NCBI GenBank assembly: GCA_003223255.1
Contig: QHYJ01000031.1
Span: 1 to 54,683, forward strand
Direction: 5' to 3'
Source: Acidobacteriota bacterium
GTDB lineage: Bacteria > Acidobacteriota > Terriglobia > Acidiferrales > UBA7541
Length of the DNA: 54,683 nt
Part shown: piece after piece, positions 48,895 to 54,683 of the stretch
How the letters are laid out: each line of letters starts with the position of its first letter
How positions within the stretch are numbered: position 1 is the stretch's first letter
Position numbers and translations under genes: made by a program
The notes under the pieces: model-generated
Databases searched by the model: none
Seen by the model: the letters and a program-made list of their open reading frames with translations, nothing else
What the model was told of the DNA's origin: nothing

Positions 48895-50016
48895 ATGGCT
48901 GGGATTACGCTCAGTGAGTTGTTGAAAAAGATGATCGAAATGGGGGGCAGCGACCTCCATATCACTACGAATAGCCCTCCGCGTGTTCGCGTGCATGGAA
49001 AACTCCGTCCCTTGGACATGCCGCCACTCACGGCCGCAGATACCAAGTCTCTCGCCTACAGCGTGTTGACCGACGCGCAAAAACACCGCTTCGAAGAAAA
49101 CCTGGAGCTGGACTTTTCGTTCGGTTTAAAGAATTTGGCTCGTTTTCGCGGAAACTGCTTTAACCAGCGCGGTGCCGTCGGCGCCGTATTCCGCACCATC
49201 CCATGGGATATTAAGGGATTCGACGCTCTCGGCCTACCCTCCGTAGTAAGAGGGCTTTGCGATAAGCCTCGCGGACTCGTGCTGGTCACCGGGCCGACAG
49301 GCTCCGGAAAATCCACCACGCTCGCAGCCATGTTGGACAAGGTCAACAGCGAGCGCGAAGAGCACATGATTACGATCGAGGACCCGATCGAGTTTTTGCA
49401 CAACCACAAGCGGTGCCTGGTGAACCAGCGCGAGGTCCACGCCGATACGCATTCGTTCGCAAACTCGCTTCGCGCGGCGCTGCGCGAAGACCCGGACGTT
49501 GTGCTGATCGGTGAAATGCGCGACCTGGAAACCATCGAGTCGGCGCTGCGCATCGCCGAAACGGGTCACTTAACGTTTGCGACCCTGCACACGAACTCGG
49601 CGGCTTCGACGATCAACCGTATCATTGACGTTTTTCCTGCCCACCAGCAGCCCCAGATCCGCGCGCAGCTTTCCATGGTGTTGGAGGGGATTCTTTGTCA
49701 GGCGCTTCTGCCTCGCGCCGACGGGCGTGGCCGGGTCATGATTATGGAAATCCTGGTACCGACGCCGGCTATACGCAACCTGGTTCGCGAGGACAAGATC
49801 CATCAGATTTACTCTGCGATGCAGACGGGCACCGGCCAAACCGGTATGCAGACTTTCAACCAGGCGCTTGCAAACTCCTATTTCAGCAAACTGATCACGC
49901 TGGACATGGCGCTCTCCCGTTCATCGAATCCCGATGAATTACAAGACATGATCAACCGTGGGGTGGCAACAACTTCAGGCAGTGCGGCGAAAACCCCCGT
50001 CGCCGTCAGGCGCTAA
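48895..50016 (+). CDS. pilT: Type IV pilus retraction ATPase PilT
   Basis: The protein has 373 residues. The motor that depolymerises pili. ATG 48895 has a GAGGA site 6 nt upstream. LLKKMIEMGGSDLHITTNSP is the N-terminal PAS-like domain. Walker A VTGPTGSGKSTTLAAMLDK (about 140), Asp box MITIEDPIEFLH, His box ATLHTNSAASTINR and Walker B DPDVVLIGEMRDLETIESAL (about 200) are intact. The PilT-specific AIRNLVRE motif (about 296) and YSAMQTGTGQTGMQTFNQAL complete the family set. The C-terminal tail (SGSAAKTPVAVRR) is short. It is 15 nt after pilB and 56 nt before pilC, so all three are probably one transcript. Confidence 0.97.
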   Translation: MAGITLSELLKKMIEMGGSDLHITTNSPPRVRVHGKLRPLDMPPLTAADTKSLAYSVLTDAQKHRFEENLELDFSFGLKNLARFRGNCFNQRGAVGAVFRTIPWDIKGFDALGLPSVVRGLCDKPRGLVLVTGPTGSGKSTTLAAMLDKVNSEREEHMITIEDPIEFLHNHKRCLVNQREVHADTHSFANSLRAALREDPDVVLIGEMRDLETIESALRIAETGHLTFATLHTNSAASTINRIIDVFPAHQQPQIRAQLSMVLEGILCQALLPRADGRGRVMIMEILVPTPAIRNLVREDKIHQIYSAMQTGTGQTGMQTFNQALANSYFSKLITLDMALSRSSNPDELQDMINRGVATTSGSAAKTPVAVRR

Positions 50017-50072
50017 AAATTGGCGGAACAAGCGTAAGCCAAGAAGATCGAGGAACCTTAGGAGGCTATCTC

Positions 50073-51284
50073 ATGCCCGATTACAAATACCAAGGAACGA
50101 GCCGGAGTGGCTCCAGTGTCAGCGGCGTGATGACCGCGACGAACAAGACGGAACTGGCCAGCATCCTGAAGCGTCAGCAAATCACCGCCACGAAGATGAC
50201 GGAGAAGGGGAAGGAGTTCAACATCCCCACGTTTGGCGGCGGCGTTTCCGCAAAAGAGCTGGCCATCTTCACACGTCAGTTCTCGGTCATGATTGATGCC
50301 GGCTTGCCGCTCGTGCAGTGCCTGGAGATTCTCGCGAGCCAGCAGGAGAACAAGATCTTTCAAAAAGTTTTGACCGGCACGCGCGCTCAAGTGGAAGGCG
50401 GCGCCACGCTTTCTACGGCGATGCGCAGCTCGCCCAAGGTCTTTGATGCTCTGTACGTGAACATGGTGGAAGCGGGCGAAACGGGCGGTATTCTCGACAC
50501 CATTCTGCAGCGGCTCTCGGCTTACATCGAAAAGAACGTCAAGCTCCAGCGAGCCGTGAAATCCGCCATGGTCTACCCCGTGGGCGTGTTGACCGTTGCC
50601 GGGAGTGTCATCACTCTGCTGCTCTGGAAGGTCGTGCCCATCTTTGCGACGTTGTTTGCGGGGTTGGGCGTGGATCTTCCGCTTCCTACCCGGATCGTTA
50701 TCGCCATGAGCCATTTTGTTGGCAGCATTTTCGGGTTCCTGATTTTAGTGGCTATGGTCGGCAGCATTTTCGGGCTGAAAGTATGGTATGGGACGCCGCA
50801 AGGCCGCTTTGTTCTGGACACGATCATCCTCAAAATGCCTGTTCTTGGCCTGCTGATGAGAAAGATCGCTGTCGCCCGCTTCACCCGAACCTTGGGAACG
50901 CTGATTTCCAGCGGCGTGCCAATCCTGGAAGGTCTGGACATCACTGCCAGAACGGCCGGCAACGCGGTTGTTGAGAAGGCATTGATAAAGGTCAGAAAGT
51001 CGCTCGAAGAGGGCAAGTCGCTGACCGAGCCTTTGAAGGAATGCGACGTTTTCCCGGGCATGGTCACGCAGATGATTGCGGTCGGCGAACAGACGGGCGC
51101 CATGGACGCCATGTTGCAAAAGATCGCCGATTTCTATGAAGAGGAAGTGGATGCGGCGGTGAAGGACTTGCTAACCGCTCTCGAACCTATCATGATTGTA
51201 TTTCTGGGTTTGGTGGTGGGCGGCGTGGTTGTTTCCATGTATTTGCCGCTGTTCTCGCTCATCGGAAAGCTGGCCAACCACTAA
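50073..51284 (+). CDS. pilC: Type IV pilus inner-membrane platform protein PilC
   Basis: The protein has 403 residues. The T2SSF-type platform that couples PilB/PilT to pilin. ATG 50073 follows TTAGGAGG by 10 nt. It begins MPDYKYQGTSRSGSSVSGVM, then ELAIFTRQFSVMIDAGLPLV (first T2SSF half, about 70), ARGxL-like loop and VNMVEAGETGGILDTILQRL. Membrane segments are PVGVLTVAGSVITLLLWKVV, GSIFGFLILVAMVGSIFGL, and EPIMIVFLGLVVGGVVVSMY at the end. The second T2SSF half repeats the motif RFTRTLGTLISSGVPILEGL (about 280) and MIAVGEQTGAMDAMLQKIAD. Complete. It is followed by 120 nt, then pilS. Confidence 0.96.
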   Translation: MPDYKYQGTSRSGSSVSGVMTATNKTELASILKRQQITATKMTEKGKEFNIPTFGGGVSAKELAIFTRQFSVMIDAGLPLVQCLEILASQQENKIFQKVLTGTRAQVEGGATLSTAMRSSPKVFDALYVNMVEAGETGGILDTILQRLSAYIEKNVKLQRAVKSAMVYPVGVLTVAGSVITLLLWKVVPIFATLFAGLGVDLPLPTRIVIAMSHFVGSIFGFLILVAMVGSIFGLKVWYGTPQGRFVLDTIILKMPVLGLLMRKIAVARFTRTLGTLISSGVPILEGLDITARTAGNAVVEKALIKVRKSLEEGKSLTEPLKECDVFPGMVTQMIAVGEQTGAMDAMLQKIADFYEEEVDAAVKDLLTALEPIMIVFLGLVVGGVVVSMYLPLFSLIGKLANH

Positions 51285-51404
51285 CCGGGCTGCGCCCGCA
51301 CGTCGCAAACCTCTCGAGAGGGCGGCGAGCACTCTCCGCCCTCTGTTTTTCCTGCCAGGATTTTGGGAATGCCCTGAAAGGTACGATGTGGGCGCGGGGA
51401 AACC

Positions 51405-53018
51405 ATGGACCAGAGTTTTGCGACGAGAGCATGGCTGGAATGGCTGGCGCGTGTCCGTCTTCTCACGATCACGCTCATCCTGACTGTGGGTGTCGTGTGG
51501 CCCCAATATGTGCCGGGTCTGAGCACCAACCGGTTTTTTCTCACGCTGATTATTTTGTGGATCACCCTCGGAATCCTCCACCTGATTCTGCTGCGATGGT
51601 TACCGCAGGCATCCTGGCATGGTGCGGTGCAGGTGGCCACGGATGTCGTGATGGTGACACTCCTGGTTTACCTGACTGGATCGCAGGAAAGCTATTTCAT
51701 TTCGCTCTATCTGTTGGTCATCATCGTAGGCAGTATCGTCTTTTCCCGCAGAGTGGCATTTTTGAATGCTGCCATCTGCTTCTCTCTGCTTGCCGCCCTG
51801 ACTCTTTTGGCCTATACCGGGAAACTCCCACGCACATCCACAGGCCTGCCGTCGGTGGAGAATTTGCGCACTTGGTTGGCTATGAATTTTTTGGGTTTCC
51901 TGGCAGTTGCCTATCTGACCAGTTTGCTTGTCCACTCCCTCCGGAGTAAGGGACGGGAACTCGAGGAAAAGAGCGAGGAACTTCTCAGCCTCCAGGATTT
52001 CACTCAGGACATCATTCACTCGATGCGAGGCGGGTTGATTACCACCGACCTCGCCGGAGTCATTCTGCTTCTCAATCGCACGGGCGAGCAGATTCTCGGA
52101 TATCGCTTTGCCGATGTGCGCGGGAAGAAGCTCCAGGAGATGAACCAGGATTTTTGGCTTCCCGGGCAGTATCCAAATGTCGAGAGACTTGCTCTGAGAA
52201 AAGAGATCGATTTCCGCACCCCACAGGGAGAGGCGCGCTATTTGGGGATTAGCGTGTCGCCCCTTCGTTTGGGAACAGAAGAACGGAGCGGATTTGTCTT
52301 CAACTTTCAGGACCTTACGGATTTGCGCCGGCTGGAGCAGGAAGTGGCAACAAAAGAGCGCATGGCCGCTTTGGGGCGTCTCTCCGCCGCTATTGCTCAC
52401 GAAATCCGGCAGCCCTTGACGGCCATGGCCGGCGCGGTAAAAGAACTGGCTCGCCTCGTTCCGCTGGAAGAGGACGAGAAGCAGTTGGTTAACATTGTCA
52501 GCCGAGAGTCGGAACGGCTCAACAATATCATCACCGATTTTTTAAACTATTCGCGGGAAAAGACCTACCAGTTTGAGGAGGCGGATGTCCGCGGTCTTCT
52601 CGACGAGACACTGATGTTGATGGAGAAGAAGCCCGAGGTGGGAGCCAAGTACCGGATTGTTAGAGCTTTTAACGGTCAGGAATTACGCGCGCGCGTGGAT
52701 GCGAACAAGATCAAACAGGTGTTCTGGAACCTTTGCGATAACGCCCTCCGCGCTATGCCGACCGGTGGCACGCTTACGGTGAAGCTGGAACCCTACCCGT
52801 TCTGGCTGCGCATTGCCTTTCAGGATACCGGCGTTGGTCTGGACGCCAAGCAACGAGCTAAAATTTTTGAGCCGTTGCAATCGGGGTTTGAAGGAGGCAC
52901 GGGTCTGGGGTTATCGATTGTCTATCAAATCGTTCAGGCGCACAGTGGAAAAATCAGTGTGATCTCGGAGAAGGACCGCGGCGCAGAATTTATTGTCGAA
53001 TTGCCGCGAGTTGCGTGA
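51405..53018 (+). CDS. pilS: PilS-like sensor histidine kinase
   Basis: The protein has 537 residues. Six predicted membrane segments in residues 15-175 (e.g. [81 protein letters not shown]) precede a PAS domain (about 205-300). HisKA has the H-box [20 protein letters not shown] (about 340). The usual N after HEIR is Q here. The ATPase has [16 protein letters not shown] (N box), [20 protein letters not shown] and [10 protein letters not shown]. PilS-type topology, then pilR, supports the name. In model systems PilS/PilR control pilin transcription from a sigma-54 promoter. ATG 51405 starts the first segment, and pilR begins 6 nt after the stop. Confidence 0.88.
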   Translation: MDQSFATRAWLEWLARVRLLTITLILTVGVVWPQYVPGLSTNRFFLTLIILWITLGILHLILLRWLPQASWHGAVQVATDVVMVTLLVYLTGSQESYFISLYLLVIIVGSIVFSRRVAFLNAAICFSLLAALTLLAYTGKLPRTSTGLPSVENLRTWLAMNFLGFLAVAYLTSLLVHSLRSKGRELEEKSEELLSLQDFTQDIIHSMRGGLITTDLAGVILLLNRTGEQILGYRFADVRGKKLQEMNQDFWLPGQYPNVERLALRKEIDFRTPQGEARYLGISVSPLRLGTEERSGFVFNFQDLTDLRRLEQEVATKERMAALGRLSAAIAHEIRQPLTAMAGAVKELARLVPLEEDEKQLVNIVSRESERLNNIITDFLNYSREKTYQFEEADVRGLLDETLMLMEKKPEVGAKYRIVRAFNGQELRARVDANKIKQVFWNLCDNALRAMPTGGTLTVKLEPYPFWLRIAFQDTGVGLDAKQRAKIFEPLQSGFEGGTGLGLSIVYQIVQAHSGKISVISEKDRGAEFIVELPRVA

Positions 53019-53024
53019 GGTATT

Positions 53025-54449
53025 ATGCAGGGGACGAAAGCAGCAATTAAGGAAACCCGGCGGGAGCTGCCCCATATCCTCGTCGTGGACGATGAGAAAT
53101 CCATTTGCGAGCTCCTGGAGATTACCTTTCGCAAGGAAGGGCACCGCGTGGAAGTCGCCAACAGCGTGGAAGCGGCCAAGCGCAAGCTTGAATCCCAGAT
53201 CTTCGACATCATCATTTCTGACATCCGTATGCCTGGGGAAGATGGGGTCGATCTCTTGAAATTTGCAAAGGAAATTGCGCCGGATTCTTTTTTTGTTTTG
53301 ATGACCGCGCTCCCGGCGCTCGATACCGCCATCGCTGCTCTCAACTCCGGCGCCGATCGCTACGTTATCAAGGATCACAACCATATCGATCAGCTGCGCC
53401 GCGCCGTTCAAGAGGTCAGTGAAAGTCTTAAGTGGAAAAAGGAAGCAGGTTATCTGCGGCGGGAGTTGCGTCGGCTCACTGGGCTCGACAACATCATTGG
53501 GCAGAGCCCCAAGATGCGCGCCATTTTCGATTTGATTCAAACCGTTGCGCCGCAGTCGAGCCGCATCCTGATTACCGGAGAGAGTGGCACGGGAAAAGAG
53601 CTAGTGGCCCGCGCGATTCATGAAAACAGCGCCCGCTCCCAGGCTCCGTTCATCACCATCAACTGCGGCGCCTTTCCCGAGACTCTCCTGGAGTCCGAGC
53701 TTTTCGGTTACATGAAGGGTTCTTTCACGGGAGCAAACGAGAACCGCAAAGGCTTGTTCCAGGCGGCGCACGGCGGAACACTGTTCATGGACGAAATTGG
53801 CAATATGAGCCTAACCATGCAGGTAAAGCTGTACCGCGTTCTCCAGGAGGGCAAGGTCCGCCCTATCGGCAGTACGGAAGAGTCGGACGTGGATGTGCGC
53901 ATCATTGCCGCGACAAGCAAGGACTTCGAGAAGGAGATCGCCGAAGGCCGTTTTCGCGAGGACCTCTATTACCGCCTCAGCGTGATTCCCATCCTGGTCC
54001 CGGCTCTGCGGGAACGCCGCGAGGACATTCCTCTCCTGGCGCGCCATTTCCTTGAACGCTTCCGGAAAACGATGGAGAAACCCATCGAGGGAATCTCCCC
54101 CGAAGCGATGAGTAAGCTCGAAGCCTACGATTGGCCTGGGAACGTCCGAGAGCTGGAAAACACCATGGAGCGCGCCGTGGCCTTGGAAACAGGCAAAGAG
54201 ATTTCAGTGCGTGTGCTTCCCGAGCGAATCCTTGGCTATGGAGAGGCTTCTTCCATTGTTCCCAGAGCAAGCCAGGGAATCGAAATACCCGATGAGGGCG
54301 TGGATTTTGAAAAGGTCGTCGCCGCCACGGAGCGCCTTTACCTGCAGGCTGCTTTGGAGAAGGCAGGGGGCGTTCGCACGCGAGCATCCGAGTTTCTCAA
54401 GATCACTTACCGCTCCTTCCGCCACTACGCCAAGAAGCACAGCTTGTAG
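53025..54449 (+). CDS. pilR: PilR-like sigma-54-dependent response regulator
   Basis: The protein has 474 residues. The receiver has HILVVDDEKSICELLEITFR with the phospho-acceptor Asp in IIISDIRMPGEDGVDLLKFA (about 65). The central domain has Walker A LITGESGTGKELVARAIHEN (about 180), the sigma-54 loop YMKGSFTGANENRKGLFQAA (GSFTGA), Walker B GGTLFMDEIGNMS, the R-finger REDLYYRLSVIPILVPALRE, and LEAYDWPGNVRELENTMERA. The C-terminal Fis-type HTH has LYLQAALEKAGGVRTRASEF. It is 6 nt after pilS on the same strand, so the pair is translated together. No pilin gene is within the window. It may lie just right of 54683. Confidence 0.93.
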   Translation: MQGTKAAIKETRRELPHILVVDDEKSICELLEITFRKEGHRVEVANSVEAAKRKLESQIFDIIISDIRMPGEDGVDLLKFAKEIAPDSFFVLMTALPALDTAIAALNSGADRYVIKDHNHIDQLRRAVQEVSESLKWKKEAGYLRRELRRLTGLDNIIGQSPKMRAIFDLIQTVAPQSSRILITGESGTGKELVARAIHENSARSQAPFITINCGAFPETLLESELFGYMKGSFTGANENRKGLFQAAHGGTLFMDEIGNMSLTMQVKLYRVLQEGKVRPIGSTEESDVDVRIIAATSKDFEKEIAEGRFREDLYYRLSVIPILVPALRERREDIPLLARHFLERFRKTMEKPIEGISPEAMSKLEAYDWPGNVRELENTMERAVALETGKEISVRVLPERILGYGEASSIVPRASQGIEIPDEGVDFEKVVAATERLYLQAALEKAGGVRTRASEFLKITYRSFRHYAKKHSL

Positions 54450-54683
54450 AACGGTTCATCGCGGCGCTCAAGATTCTTTTGTGCGTCAAGATCCTAGCTG
54501 AAGCGTGTCACCGAACCCACTGACGCATTGTGCCTTTTTGGATGGACAAAAACCGTCGACCAAAACCGCCTGTTTGGCCTGTAGAGTGGCCTAGGCTACA
54601 TTGCCACTCGTTGCGTAATCCATTAAGTCCTTTGTTTTGTTTATGATATGCCAGCAAGAAATGCCTTGTGGCAACCAAGGCGA

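Noticed and set aside
54586-54612. TGGC...TTGC near the right edge as a sigma-54 promoter for pilin
   Set aside because: The distance between the GG and GC elements is three bases too long for a -24/-12 site.

Overview
The window reads as bacterial chromosome of medium-high GC with dense housekeeping genes. An acidobacterial origin is the best inference. It rests on the mix of a CarD-type regulator, a DPP-IV-like S9 peptidase, a CocE-like hydrolase, secreted BNR-like and phosphoesterase proteins, an LptE-like lipoprotein (so an outer membrane) and a PilBTC-PilSR type IV pilus locus. No rRNA or tRNA gene, insertion sequence, prophage or CRISPR array was seen. The left edge cuts mfd. The right edge stops in non-coding DNA after pilR.

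Layout. 1-5661 (+): the 3' part of mfd, a SurA/PpiC chaperone, a broken YhaM-type exonuclease gene, an antitoxin-like fragment, dusB and a PilZ gene. 5699-13131: an accessory stretch with a VOC protein coupled to a decayed sigma-factor gene, a secreted BNR-like protein, a 600-nt intergenic region rich in inverted repeats, a Sel1-repeat protein, a decayed oxalate-decarboxylase-like cupin, an ABM-type monooxygenase and a DinB-like protein. 13232-23529: rsmI (-), a damaged FmdB zinc-ribbon gene, galU, tsaD, a secreted glycosidase, the 5-oxoprolinase genes pxpB-pxpC-pxpA, carD (-) with a visible promoter and terminator, then tsaB and a RimI-like acetyltransferase. 23859-31145 (+): S9 peptidase, YdcH-like protein, psd-pssA (phosphatidylethanolamine synthesis), an aspartate-semialdehyde-dehydrogenase-like protein lacking catalytic residues, an LptE-like lipoprotein and holA. 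31242-34816 (-): phosphoesterase, a YciI-ABM fusion, a decayed ParE-type toxin-antitoxin pair and rpsT. 34910-42404 (+): a Ycf46-like AAA ATPase, a truncated S24-like fragment, phoH-ybeY-CorC-like protein, a CocE-like hydrolase and era. 42476-46907 (-): a small exported protein and an NtrX/NtrY-like two-component pair. 47230-54449 (+): pilB, pilT, pilC, pilS, pilR.

Functional links. tsaD and tsaB both serve t6A tRNA modification, and dusB, rsmI and the RimI-like gene add to an RNA- and ribosome-modification theme. psd and pssA are consecutive steps of phospholipid synthesis. pxpB, pxpC and pxpA form one 5-oxoproline-hydrolysing enzyme. pilBTC encode the pilus motors and platform, and pilSR their likely sigma-54-dependent regulators.

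The most striking feature is the number of interrupted reading frames. There are apparent out-of-frame deletions of about 20 nt (YhaM) and 29 nt (FmdB), an in-frame loss of about 23 residues in PilB, single-base losses in rpsT, a sigma-factor remnant and a cupin remnant, and in-frame TAA codons in an NtrY-like kinase and an antitoxin. Several of these genes are essential or usually intact, so residual consensus or assembly errors must be separated from real decay before any biology is read into them. No clearly new multi-gene system was found. The best unexplained non-coding signal is the structured intergenic region at 9433-10030.
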